From NCBI GenBank assembly GCA_002478865.1, contig DLJZ01000027.1:124001-188000 (forward strand): DNA of 64,000 nt, given 5' to 3'. The notes below the pieces were generated by a model. It was not told the DNA's origin. It made no database searches and saw only the letters and a program-made list of their open reading frames with translations. Source of the DNA: Hungatella sp. UBA7603 (lineage in GTDB: Bacteria > Bacillota > Clostridia > Lachnospirales > Lachnospiraceae). Of this stretch, positions 38,923-47,615 are shown in pieces (the first letter of the stretch is position 1; the number at the start of each line of letters is the position of its first letter). A program made the translations under genes and the position numbers.

Positions 38923-38950
38923 ATTATACTATCATAACGTGGCGATTCAA
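38923..38950 (-). promoter_or_regulatory. Promoter of the acid-sugar operon
   Basis: On the minus strand TTGAAT (38945-38950) and TATAAT (38923-38928) have a 16-base spacer. I see no GG-N10-GC sigma-54 element in this divergent region. Confidence 0.6.
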
Positions 38951-39003
38951 GTGATACACTTTCCAATTTACGTCTTATATTAATACATGTTATATCTAAA
39001 TCG

Positions 39004-39032
39004 TTGCTTTTTGCGACATTCGATATTATAAT
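39004..39032 (+). promoter_or_regulatory. Promoter of the PrpR_N-type regulator gene
   Basis: TTGCTT (39004-39009) and TATAAT (39027-39032) have a 17-base spacer. The start codon is about 47 bases further. Confidence 0.65.
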
Positions 39033-39078
39033 GGTATCAAAACAACTAACAAATTGGGTTTTCACATTGGGAGAGTTT

Positions 39079-40869
39079 ATGCAGAAGGTTAAGATACTTG
39101 TCATTGCTCCATACGAGGGAATGACAGAAATATTTGAGAATATTTCTAAAAATCGTGATGATATTGAATTGACGATTCAAACTGGGGACTTGAATACCGG
39201 GCGAAAAATTGTTGAAAACTTAGCTCATAAAAACTACGATGTCATAATTTCAAGAGGTGGTACGGCTGAGCTCATTCGATCCTCTGTTGAAATTCCTGTT
39301 GTTGATATATCAATTTCGGGTTATGACATTCTTCGTAGCATAAAAATGGCAGAAAGTTACTCTGGCAAGCTTGTTATCGCTGGATTTTCCGGAATTACCA
39401 AGCAAGCACGGGTACTCTGTGATTTGCTTCAATATGATATCAATATTATTACATTTACAAGCGAAGAAGGTGCTCTTGCTGCTCTTCGCGCAGCAAGAAG
39501 CGATGGCGCATCACTTGTGCTTTGCGATATGACAGGCGCAAATTACGCAAAAATATTAAATATGAACTCAATACTCATAACTTCAGGTACGGAAAGCATT
39601 AACGATGCAATCAATGAAGCAAAAAAGATAGTCCATTCCTCCAATCATGTTCACAAACAAAAGAATCTTTTTCAGAGCCTTCTCACTGATGAGGATCGAG
39701 AGTTCCTAATTTATGATCCTGCAGGTTCCCTATGGTTTTCAAGTTTTTCACTTGATGGAATGAATGTTTCATTAATGAACGTGGTTCAAACATACTTAAA
39801 AGCTTTTTTAAAAGTTCCAAACCAAAGTGTTGCCAGACAGATACGTGATAAAGTTTACACGTTCACATGCCGTCATCTCTATAGTGATGAGCAAAAATAT
39901 ACAGCGATCATAATAAACCAAAAGCTTGCACTTTTCGCTGAAGATGATATCGGAATCACCATATATAATAAACCAGATTCGGATTCCACAAACTTTTCAA
40001 ACTTCTTTGGAAGTTCCAATAAAATCGGCAACACGGCTCATATCATAGAGGAATATAGCAAAAGCTACCTTCCCGTATTAATTACCGGAGAAGATGGCAC
40101 TGGCAAAGATAAGGTGGCATCTCTAATGTACGAAAATGGCCCTTATCATACTTCTCCTTTTTATGTCATAGACTGCAAATTTATCAGCGAGCGTAAATGG
40201 AATCATATCATGAATAATGAGAATTCTCCTCTTGCAGATATACATTCTACCATATACATCAAAAATGTCTGCATGCTCTCTCATTCTCAGCTTGAAAAGC
40301 TATTTAACTATATCGACCACACGGACCTTACAAAACGAAATCGCATGATTTTCTCTCTTTTGATTACCAATGAGATATCACCAGAATCCACTGATATTAA
40401 AAATCACTTAGAAAAGCGACTCTCTTGTTTAACCTTAAATCTGCTGCCACTAAGAGAAAGAAGTGACGACATTCCAAGTATTACCGCATTATATCTCCAT
40501 AAGTTAAATGTATCACTTGGAAAACAGATTATTGGCTTAGAAGCAGAGGCAATGGATATTTTCACTGCTTTTCCTTGGACTCAAAATCTGGATCAGCTAC
40601 ATCATGTACTCAAAGAACTTGCAGTGGTCACAAAGACCCCTTATATCACCTATCATGATGTGAAATATTTCCTTGATCAGGAAATGCCGGCAATGCCTTC
40701 ATTGCAATCCGTCGACTTAGATCTAACACAGACATTAGACGAAATCAACTATCAGATTATACTAACTGTATTGGAAGAAGAAAAAGAAAATAAAGAAAAG
40801 ACTGCAAGCAGACTTGGGATCAGCCGAAGCACTTTATGGAGAATTTTAAAGACTCACAATGGGATATAG
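39079..40869 (+). CDS. PrpR_N-AAA+-Fis regulator with degenerate AAA+ domain
   Basis: A 596-residue regulator. Residues 1-180 form a PrpR_N sensor (VIISRGGTAELI, then IPVVDISISGYDILRSI). A middle AAA+ domain has Walker A GEDGTGKD near residue 337 and the LPLRERSDDIP arginine-finger segment. The GAFTGA loop needed to touch sigma-54 is missing, and Walker B reads STIYIKNVC, with no acidic pair. The C-terminus is a Fis-type HTH (KTASRLGISRSTLWRILKTH). I chose the ATG at 39079 with GGGAGAG upstream; the earlier frame start lies inside the promoter. It faces the acid-sugar operon and very likely controls it, probably with the main sigma factor. Confidence 0.85.
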   Translation: MQKVKILVIAPYEGMTEIFENISKNRDDIELTIQTGDLNTGRKIVENLAHKNYDVIISRGGTAELIRSSVEIPVVDISISGYDILRSIKMAESYSGKLVIAGFSGITKQARVLCDLLQYDINIITFTSEEGALAALRAARSDGASLVLCDMTGANYAKILNMNSILITSGTESINDAINEAKKIVHSSNHVHKQKNLFQSLLTDEDREFLIYDPAGSLWFSSFSLDGMNVSLMNVVQTYLKAFLKVPNQSVARQIRDKVYTFTCRHLYSDEQKYTAIIINQKLALFAEDDIGITIYNKPDSDSTNFSNFFGSSNKIGNTAHIIEEYSKSYLPVLITGEDGTGKDKVASLMYENGPYHTSPFYVIDCKFISERKWNHIMNNENSPLADIHSTIYIKNVCMLSHSQLEKLFNYIDHTDLTKRNRMIFSLLITNEISPESTDIKNHLEKRLSCLTLNLLPLRERSDDIPSITALYLHKLNVSLGKQIIGLEAEAMDIFTAFPWTQNLDQLHHVLKELAVVTKTPYITYHDVKYFLDQEMPAMPSLQSVDLDLTQTLDEINYQIILTVLEEEKENKEKTASRLGISRSTLWRILKTHNGI

Positions 40870-40884
40870 ATTAAATTTAGATTC

Positions 40885-40912
40885 GAGAATCCTGCTTGCA
40901 GGATTCTCTTAC
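40885..40912 (+). terminator. Hairpin after the PrpR_N regulator gene
   Basis: An 11-bp perfect stem (GAGAATCCTGC at 40885-40895 with GCAGGATTCTC at 40898-40908) has only a short T-run after it. It probably stops the regulator mRNA. Confidence 0.6.
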
Positions 40913-40955
40913 TGTGGAAAATTGGGTTAGAAAGATTATTTTAACCCGGCCCTTA

Positions 40956-41912
40956 TCACGGCTCAACGTAATATTGAAACCCTGCATCAGTGATCATCTT
41001 TATAGTATCATCAATCCCCTGACCGTCAGCCGTCAAATAACCAGAGGCGAAAATGGAATCTGCTGCATAGAACATTTGCTTTTCTCTTCCTTTTAAATAA
41101 ACCTCTCTGCCTGCTGCACAACGAATGTCCGACTGAGGGCATAAAAGGCGGGCAAGACATAAGATCTTTAAACAATAATCTCCAGTCAAATACGAGGTAT
41201 CTCTATCCTCCAGGGCTGTTCCTTTTAATGGGATAAGAAAATTGATGGGAACTGCTTTAGGCTGTATGGACTGTATCTGAAAAAGCATATCAACCACATC
41301 CGTATTATCCTCTCCCAATCCGATGATTCCTCCACAGCATAATTCAAAGCCAAGGCTTTCGAGTCTCTTTATATTGTCCAGGCGCTCCTCATATGAATGG
41401 GAGGTACAAATACTTGGATAATGCTTTCTGCTGGTATTTAGGTTATGATTGATTCTATCCACACCTGCTTCTCTTAACATCACCGCCTGTTGTTCCGTCA
41501 AAAAACCAATGGAACAGCAAATAGGACTGCCTGTTTCTTTCTTAAGCATTCTCACCTCATCAGCAAATTCACTGATTTCCCTATCTGAAAAACGGATTCC
41601 GCTTAAACCAATGCAATGTCGGGATAAGTTTTTTTCTTTTACGGTATAGCCGTCCTGTTGCAGCGTCTCATAAGTAATAAGTTTATATTTGTCTATGTCA
41701 GCTTTAGAATCCCGTGATTGGGCACAATAGGTACAATCTTGGGTGCAGTCTCCGCTGCGTGCATTGGTAAGGAGTTGAATCCCCACAGTATTACCCTTAT
41801 ACTTTTTCCTGATTTCATATACCTTTTCTAAAAGGATTGGAAGCTCCTTGTCTGGCAATTCTAAAATTGCTAATGCCATCTCTCTTGTTATATTCTTAAG
41901 ATCATACTTCAT
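40956..41912 (-). CDS. bioB: Biotin synthase
   Basis: A 318-residue radical SAM enzyme that inserts sulfur into dethiobiotin. The cluster motif CTQDCTYCAQS (CxxxCxxC) is intact, and the later motifs GIIGLGED and NFLIPLKGT fit BioB. The ATG at 41912 follows AAGGAGA; an upstream in-frame extension is inside bioY and is rejected. It is the second gene behind a BirA-controlled promoter. No bioA, bioD or bioF is near, so it may use imported dethiobiotin. Confidence 0.95.
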   Translation of the reverse strand: MKYDLKNITREMALAILELPDKELPILLEKVYEIRKKYKGNTVGIQLLTNARSGDCTQDCTYCAQSRDSKADIDKYKLITYETLQQDGYTVKEKNLSRHCIGLSGIRFSDREISEFADEVRMLKKETGSPICCSIGFLTEQQAVMLREAGVDRINHNLNTSRKHYPSICTSHSYEERLDNIKRLESLGFELCCGGIIGLGEDNTDVVDMLFQIQSIQPKAVPINFLIPLKGTALEDRDTSYLTGDYCLKILCLARLLCPQSDIRCAAGREVYLKGREKQMFYAADSIFASGYLTADGQGIDDTIKMITDAGFQYYVEP

Positions 41913-41929
41913 TTTCAGACTCTCCTTTT

Positions 41930-42454
41930 TTATCTCATGATGGGATGTAGCTTTTTTATGAGTGATATACTTATAAAGGTCTTCAAACAGTCTCCCGCCA
42001 AAAATGGCAAAACACAAACCAATAGAGCTGCAACAAAGCCGGTACCGGTAATGAGGCAATACCACAGTGTTCCAAATAAATAAGTAAGAATCCAGCCAGC
42101 ATAAATGGCTGCCGCCATCGCTTTCATGGATTTTTTCCCAAACCGCTCCATTAAAAAGCCACTAAGATAGGCAGAGAAAATGTAGGCGATGATATATCCC
42201 CCTGTAGGACCAAATATCCGCCCCGGACCCCCTGAAAACCCGGAGAAGACCGGAAGCCCTATCACTCCCATTAAAACATATACAAGCTGACTTAAAGCCC
42301 CATATCTAGCTCCTAAAAGACCGGCGGCTGTATAGGTGGACAAATGAGTCAGATTAATTGGAACGGGACCAATGGGAATGGTAATTTGAGCTAATACAGC
42401 ATTTAGAGCGGCAAAGAAAGCACATAGAACCCATTTTCTGCTTGTTGTGATCAT
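41930..42454 (-). CDS. bioY: Biotin transporter substrate-binding subunit BioY
   Basis: A 174-residue ECF-type S component with about six membrane helices. The BioY signatures are seen: VPINLTHLSTYTAAGLLG, GARYGALSQLVYVLMGVIG, and FGPTGGYIIAY. Of two nearby ATG codons the one at 42454 has the better spacing from AGGAGG. It imports biotin with a shared ECF energising module. bioB follows after 17 bases. Confidence 0.95.
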   Translation of the reverse strand: MITTSRKWVLCAFFAALNAVLAQITIPIGPVPINLTHLSTYTAAGLLGARYGALSQLVYVLMGVIGLPVFSGFSGGPGRIFGPTGGYIIAYIFSAYLSGFLMERFGKKSMKAMAAAIYAGWILTYLFGTLWYCLITGTGFVAALLVCVLPFLAGDCLKTFISISLIKKLHPIMR

Positions 42455-42490
42455 GATCATAACCTCCTGACGTAATTTCAATTCTTTGCC

Positions 42491-42545
42491 ATTATACAAA
42501 GACAAGCTCTAATTGTCAACCATTTTATATTTTAAGGTTAACAAT
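42491..42545 (-). promoter_or_regulatory. bioYB promoter with BirA biotin-repressor operator
   Basis: TTGTCAACC and GGTTAACAA, 14 bases apart (ATTGTCAACC 42512-42521, GGTTAACAAT 42536-42545), match the BirA operator. On the minus strand a perfect promoter TTGACA (42514-42519) and TATAAT (42491-42496), 17 bases apart, overlaps it. Biotin-loaded BirA would block the -35 region. Confidence 0.92.
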
Positions 42546-42560
42546 TGGAAAATTCATAAA

Positions 42561-42615
42561 AAACAACGCAAAACAGCGCCTTGCTCCGGTTTTAAACCAA
42601 GCAAGACGCTGTTTT
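42561..42615 (-). terminator. Terminator of the rhamnose operon
   Basis: AAAACAGCG (42570-42578) pairs with CGCTGTTTT (42607-42615), with CTTGCT/AGCAAG inside. On the minus strand it is followed by GCGTTGTTTTTT. Confidence 0.75.
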
Positions 42616-42656
42616 CATTTCCCATATTGTATGGGTAAGATTTATAAATTTAATTG

Positions 42657-43484
42657 TTATTTCTCATAAAGAAACTCTTCTGGCAGCGTTACTTTAAAAT
42701 CACGAGCCAGATCACGGAAGTTTCCTGCTGTAATGGTCTGAAGCTTGTCAGGTCTGATGGAGAGAACCTTTACGAGAATTTCAGCAGATTTCTCCACCGT
42801 ATGCATCAGGCCAAAGGTTAAGTCAAAGTCTTCTCCTGAGGCAAACAGGCCGTGATGGGCCCAGATAGCCACGTCATACTTCTTCATAAGTTCACTGGTA
42901 GCAACTGCAATTTCACGTCCGCCTGGAACCATCCAGCCTACGACACCAACGCCTGCTGGAAATACCACAGGGCATTCGGTAGCCATCTCCCATAATTCTC
43001 TTGTAAACACCTCATCTTCCAATGGAAGTACAAAGGTAAGAGCGATTATATTGGTAGGGTGAGCATGGTAAATCACACGGTGAGCTCCGCCTGTTGCCGC
43101 CTTTTTCACCTCATGGTTCATTAAATGGGAAGGTAGCTCACTGGTTGGACGGCCACCTTTTGAGAGCCCCCATAAGATTTTATAATTTTCTCCGCTCTCA
43201 TCTATTTCTATGATGCAGCTATTAACCTCTGGTTCAAGAATCACATTACGGAAATACTTTCCGCTTCCTGTTACCATGAAGCACTCTCCAGAAAGTCCTT
43301 TTACCGTTGTTCCTATGGGTTGCCATGGAGCATCAAATGTAAGCTCTTCTCTAACAGATTCCACCTCTTCTGGTTTGATTCGATAGCTTAAGTTACCGCC
43401 ATTTCTTTCATGCCAGTTCTGCTTAAATCCATCATCACATAAACGGATAAAGCCTTTTACAAATTCTGCATCTAAAATTTTCAT
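42657..43484 (-). CDS. rhaD: Rhamnulose-1-phosphate aldolase
   Basis: A 275-residue class II aldolase that splits L-rhamnulose 1-phosphate into dihydroxyacetone phosphate and L-lactaldehyde. It begins with a long N-terminal helix; WHERNGGNLSYR and the zinc ligands in VIYHAHPTN and WAHHGLFASGEDFDLTFG are clear. It is the last gene of the rhaB-rhaM-rhaA-rhaD operon and is followed by a terminator. Confidence 0.96.
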   Translation of the reverse strand: MKILDAEFVKGFIRLCDDGFKQNWHERNGGNLSYRIKPEEVESVREELTFDAPWQPIGTTVKGLSGECFMVTGSGKYFRNVILEPEVNSCIIEIDESGENYKILWGLSKGGRPTSELPSHLMNHEVKKAATGGAHRVIYHAHPTNIIALTFVLPLEDEVFTRELWEMATECPVVFPAGVGVVGWMVPGGREIAVATSELMKKYDVAIWAHHGLFASGEDFDLTFGLMHTVEKSAEILVKVLSIRPDKLQTITAGNFRDLARDFKVTLPEEFLYEK

Positions 43485-43497
43485 TTTTATTTTCTCC

Positions 43498-44751
43498 TTA
43501 TTTCCGGTTTAATAATACTTCTTTCTCATAGGTAGCAACTTCTTTAAACCAGTCTTCCTTTGCAGGTACTCCATTTATTTCACAGAAATAATTCCATACA
43601 TCGCCAATAGGATAAAGCTTTAATTCCTCTTGAAGCATCATCAGTTCCGTGAAGCTGCGGGAATTCTGAAGCTGTGCCAGTTTCTCATTAGGAAGAAGCA
43701 GGGCGTTAAGTAATGCCTTTTGCATGTTTCTCATTCCAACCACCCAAGCACTGACGCGGTTGATGCTGGCGTCGAAAAAGTCAAGTGCTAAAAGAACTCG
43801 TTCGGAACCGCCCCGTATAATTTCCTTTGCGATTTCCTTTGTCTCATCATCAAATAACACAACGTGATCACTATCCCAGCGCACTGGTCTAGTCACGTGA
43901 AGGGCTACCTTATCGAAGAATAAAAGCATGGAAGAGATCTTATCTGATACTACTTCCGTTGGATGATAATGTCCGCTGTCAAGAAGGCACAAAATATCAT
44001 TTTTTGAAGCGTAATTCATATAAAATTCATGGGAGCCTATGGTGCAGCTTTCCATACCGATTCCAAATACCTTTGATTCTACTGCTACCAGCACCTTTGT
44101 TTTATCATACTCCATGGAAAGGATCTGGTCCAGAGAATCCTTAAGTCTTGCTCTTGGAGAGGTACGGTCTGCTGGAATGTCTTTAAATCCATCGGGAATC
44201 CAGATATTCATGGTACATGGATTTCCCTGTTCCGTAGCAAAATATTCAGAGATTTTAATACACGCTTTTACATGATCAATCCAGAAAGAACGAATCTTTG
44301 GATCTTCGCTTGATAAGGTGGCATTTTCTGCATTGGCATGTGAGAACAAGGTTGGGTTAAAATCAATTCCGATTTCCTTCTCCTTTGCAAACTCCACCCA
44401 TTTTTTAAAGTGCTTTGGCTCTAACTGATCTCTATCCGCCCATTCTCCCTCTTCGAAGATAGCGTAGCTTGCATGTAAGTTAATGCGGTGTTTTCCAGGA
44501 ATGAGACTTAATGTTTTATCCATATCTGCCATCAATTCCTCTGGGTTTCTGGCGCGTCCTGGATAGTTACCTGTTGTCTGGATTCCTCCTGAAAGAGCGC
44601 CTGCTCCGTCAAATCCAGTTACATCATCTCCCTGCCAGCAGTGCATGGAGATAGGAATCGCTTTTAACGCTTTCATTGCAACATCTGTATCCACACCAAT
44701 TGCTTTGTATACTTCTTTCGCTGCATCATATCTTTCTTTTAATGTCATCAT
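43498..44751 (-). CDS. rhaA: L-rhamnose isomerase
   Basis: A 417-residue TIM-barrel isomerase that converts L-rhamnose to L-rhamnulose. Typical segments are ISMHCWQGDDVTGFD, GIQTTGNYPGRARN, and the metal site around LLDSGHYHPTEVVSDKI. The length fits RhaA. Two ATG codons lie in tandem at the start after GGAG; the first is used. It lies 13 bases before rhaD. Confidence 0.97.
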   Translation of the reverse strand: MMTLKERYDAAKEVYKAIGVDTDVAMKALKAIPISMHCWQGDDVTGFDGAGALSGGIQTTGNYPGRARNPEELMADMDKTLSLIPGKHRINLHASYAIFEEGEWADRDQLEPKHFKKWVEFAKEKEIGIDFNPTLFSHANAENATLSSEDPKIRSFWIDHVKACIKISEYFATEQGNPCTMNIWIPDGFKDIPADRTSPRARLKDSLDQILSMEYDKTKVLVAVESKVFGIGMESCTIGSHEFYMNYASKNDILCLLDSGHYHPTEVVSDKISSMLLFFDKVALHVTRPVRWDSDHVVLFDDETKEIAKEIIRGGSERVLLALDFFDASINRVSAWVVGMRNMQKALLNALLLPNEKLAQLQNSRSFTELMMLQEELKLYPIGDVWNYFCEINGVPAKEDWFKEVATYEKEVLLNRK

Positions 44752-44771
44752 CTTTCTTCTCCTTTAATCTA

Positions 44772-45086
44772 TTAATCCAGATGAAATACGGGCTTTAGTG
44801 AAACAGAAACAGGACTGTTGTCCGGGTTGGTGCTCATGATATCTGCCATGAAATCCCACCATTTCCGGTTGATTGGAGTATCGGCTGATTTGGCCCATCT
44901 CTCCTCATCTTCAATCTCAATATAGCCATATAGAACATTGGTTTCTTCGTCTAAAAATATGGAATAATTATGACCGCCGCACTGGTTGATCATTTCCCTC
45001 ATCTCCGGCCAGAGCATATTGTGCCTCTTTTCATATTCTTCCGCCATTCCTTCATTTAAGTACATTTTAAATGATTTTCTGATCAT
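44772..45086 (-). CDS. rhaM: L-rhamnose mutarotase
   Basis: A 104-residue dimeric ferredoxin-fold protein that interconverts the alpha and beta anomers of L-rhamnose. Active-site residues are seen in EEYEKRHNMLWPEM and in the C-terminal NRKWWDFMADIM. It is between the kinase and isomerase genes, as expected for this operon. Confidence 0.93.
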   Translation of the reverse strand: MIRKSFKMYLNEGMAEEYEKRHNMLWPEMREMINQCGGHNYSIFLDEETNVLYGYIEIEDEERWAKSADTPINRKWWDFMADIMSTNPDNSPVSVSLKPVFHLD

Positions 45087-45099
45087 ATATTTTTCTCCT

Positions 45100-46536
45100 T
45101 TATTCCGATATTTTCAAAGGCTTATATTCTTTCACTGCAAAGGACTGATATACTCCTTCTCTAGCCTGTTTTAAATCGTTAAATTCATGATTTGCAAGCA
45201 TTTGGGCCAGCAAGTTTCCAATGGCAGTGGCCTCTCCTGGTCCTGCATATACGGTTCGCTCCGTAACGTCTGCCGTAAGCTTGTTTAGATACTCTGCGTT
45301 AGAGCCGCCGCCAACTACGTGAATGGACTTATATGTTTTCCCGGTAATGGACTCCAGCTCCTTCACCGTCTGAGCATAGCAAACGGCTAAGCTGTTATAG
45401 ATAACCCCAGAAATCTCTCCAGGCGTGTTTGGAACCTGTAGCTTCTTCTCTTTGCAATACTCTCTTACTGCCGTTATCATGCTTTCAGGTGCCAGAAATG
45501 CGGTATCATTGCAATCCACAAGTGAACTTATGGATTCCTTGGAAGCCATCTCACAAAGCTGTGCAAAGGAATATTCTTCTCCTTTTTCTGATAGTTCTTT
45601 TCTCACGGACTGAATCATCCAAAGCCCCATAATATTTTTTAAATACCGATAACGGGTATCATATCCACCTTCGTTTGTAAAATTCGCTTCCATACTTTTC
45701 ACAGAACAATCTGCTTTTAAAAGTTCGGTTCCCATCAGGGACCATGTTCCTGAACTGATATACAACATATCTTCCATGGATGCACCGGGAACAACTGGAA
45801 CTGCCATAACCGCGGAGGCGGTATCATGAGTGGCAGGAAGAATCACCTGACAATCAAAGCCCACGTCTTCTTTTACCTTATTCGTAAGTCCGCCAACCAG
45901 AGTTCCTGGCATGGAAAGTGGTCCAAAAAATTCCTGTGGAAGACCAAGGCTCTGAATCAAATCGTAATCCCAGGTACCCGTAACTGGACTTACTAGCTGA
46001 GTGGTGGTGGCATTGGTATACTCTTGTTTCTTTGCTCCAGTCAGCAGGTAGTGAAAGTAATCCGGTATCATTAGAAGGCTCTCCGCTTCTTTTAAATGCT
46101 CTGGAGTTTTATTCTTTACTGCCGTAAGCTGATAGATGGTATTAAAGATCTGCTTTTGAATTCCCGTTCTTTCATAAAGCTGTGTAAGAGGTATGGTCTT
46201 ATAAACCTCTTCATCCATGCCTTTTGTTCTGTCATCCCGATACCCAACCGCTTCTCCTAGAATTTCCCCGTCTTTGTTAAGTAGAACAAAATCCACCGCC
46301 CAGGTATCAATTCCCATGCTTACCGGAATCTTGCCAAGCTTTTTGCACTGTTTCATTCCTTCTAAGATCTCTGCAAATAAGGACTCTACATCCCAGCAAA
46401 GCTTTCCGTCCTTTCGCTTCATGCCGTTCTCAAACCGATATATCTCCTCCAGAAGAATCTTTCCTTCTTTCACCGTCCCAAGAATATGGCGTCCGCTGGA
46501 AGCTCCAATATCTACGGCAAGATAGTATTTTTCCAT
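45100..46536 (-). CDS. rhaB: Rhamnulokinase
   Basis: A 478-residue FGGY-family kinase that phosphorylates L-rhamnulose at O-1. The ATP motif LAVDIGASSGR is at the start, the WAVDFVLL segment follows, and the C-terminal HVVGGGSNAEYLNKLTAD is the FGGY signature. I chose the ATG at 46536 with GGGAGGGG upstream, five codons inside the longest frame. It is the first gene of the operon. Only about 50 bases separate its start from the terminator of the upstream LysR gene. Confidence 0.95.
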   Translation of the reverse strand: MEKYYLAVDIGASSGRHILGTVKEGKILLEEIYRFENGMKRKDGKLCWDVESLFAEILEGMKQCKKLGKIPVSMGIDTWAVDFVLLNKDGEILGEAVGYRDDRTKGMDEEVYKTIPLTQLYERTGIQKQIFNTIYQLTAVKNKTPEHLKEAESLLMIPDYFHYLLTGAKKQEYTNATTTQLVSPVTGTWDYDLIQSLGLPQEFFGPLSMPGTLVGGLTNKVKEDVGFDCQVILPATHDTASAVMAVPVVPGASMEDMLYISSGTWSLMGTELLKADCSVKSMEANFTNEGGYDTRYRYLKNIMGLWMIQSVRKELSEKGEEYSFAQLCEMASKESISSLVDCNDTAFLAPESMITAVREYCKEKKLQVPNTPGEISGVIYNSLAVCYAQTVKELESITGKTYKSIHVVGGGSNAEYLNKLTADVTERTVYAGPGEATAIGNLLAQMLANHEFNDLKQAREGVYQSFAVKEYKPLKISE

Positions 46537-46583
46537 GCTTACCCCTCCCATATTTTTCTTCTTCTATCATAATTCATTTTTAT

Positions 46584-46626
46584 ATAAAAAATAAGGACGC
46601 TGTTTATTTAAAACAACGTCCTTATT
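46584..46626 (-). terminator. Terminator between the LysR gene and rhaB
   Basis: AATAAGGACG (46590-46599) pairs with CGTCCTTATT (46617-46626). A T-run follows on the minus strand (TTTTTTATA). Confidence 0.75.
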
Positions 46627-46663
46627 TGCACTTTCTGATAAAAGCTTTCTTCCACAGGTTGGG

Positions 46664-47533
46664 TTATCTCATTGCAAGCTCTCGCTCTACATAATGAATA
46701 AAATCTTCTAACATCTTTGACTTTCTCTTGTTCTTTGGATAGATAAACCAGGTATTTCGAATCACCGGAGTCCCGTCCTTTTTTGTAAGTGGAGTCAGAC
46801 ATAGATTATATTCATTCACAAAGTTATTTGGTAAAAAACAACTGGTGTAACCAGGCCCCTTACTGATTAGCTGCCAGGCAAAATCAATAAAGCCTACCTC
46901 CATACCAGAAGGCATCACTGTCCCATAACGGTCCTGCCACCATTCATCCAAAAGCTCCTTAGTACGGTCATTGGTGCTGTAAGCGATTCGCTGCAAATTA
47001 GGTAACTGGTTAAAATCCACCTTTTCCTTGGTGATGAGATATGCCTGATTTTGATCAATCAATACTTTATTTACAGCACCCTCATAATCTCCCCGGATAA
47101 AACCAACATCAACAGCCCCCTCTAACAGCTTTCTAAAAAGAAGATTGCTCTGTTCATTCACGATGTGAAAATTAACATTGGAATGTGTTTGTTTATATTG
47201 GTACAAAACATCTGTTAGGGTATATTTACTGTATGTGTACGAAGAACCAATCACAATGCTCTCTTTTGCATTTTCTTTTAATTCGTCTAGTCCCTGGTTG
47301 GTCTCCTTCATAAAATCCAGATAGGTCTTCGCCTGCTTAGCCAGAAATTCACCTTCCTTGGTAAACGCAAGCCCCTGTGGTGTTCTATTTACAATGGTCA
47401 CCTGAAATTCTGATTCCATGTTCTGGAGCCTTTTTGTAAGGGAAGGCTGTGTCATAAATAACAGGCTGGCCGCCTTTGACATATTTGGATTTTTGTAAAG
47501 CTCATACAGGATCTCCCAATCAGAATCTCTCAT
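46664..47533 (-). CDS. LysR-family transcriptional regulator
   Basis: A 289-residue regulator with an N-terminal winged helix (MSKAASLLFMTQPSLTKRLQNME) and a LysR substrate-binding domain. It lies between the aconitase-isocitrate dehydrogenase pair upstream and the rhamnose operon downstream, all on the minus strand. CcpC, which controls aconitase in Bacillus, is also a LysR regulator, so control of acn-icd is plausible. Control of rha is the alternative. Its ligand is unknown. Confidence 0.88.
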   Translation of the reverse strand: MRDSDWEILYELYKNPNMSKAASLLFMTQPSLTKRLQNMESEFQVTIVNRTPQGLAFTKEGEFLAKQAKTYLDFMKETNQGLDELKENAKESIVIGSSYTYSKYTLTDVLYQYKQTHSNVNFHIVNEQSNLLFRKLLEGAVDVGFIRGDYEGAVNKVLIDQNQAYLITKEKVDFNQLPNLQRIAYSTNDRTKELLDEWWQDRYGTVMPSGMEVGFIDFAWQLISKGPGYTSCFLPNNFVNEYNLCLTPLTKKDGTPVIRNTWFIYPKNKRKSKMLEDFIHYVERELAMR

Positions 47534-47615
47534 TCCACTGCCCCTTTGTCCTTTTCCTCCATTTTATCAGACCCTTTTATCTAATACAAGGTGGAAGTCA
47601 AATGTCCAAGAGAGT

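Noticed and set aside
38859..39078. Sigma-54 promoter for the acid-sugar operon
   Set aside because: No GG-N10-GC element found; a TTGAAT-16-TATAAT promoter is present and the regulator lacks GAFTGA.
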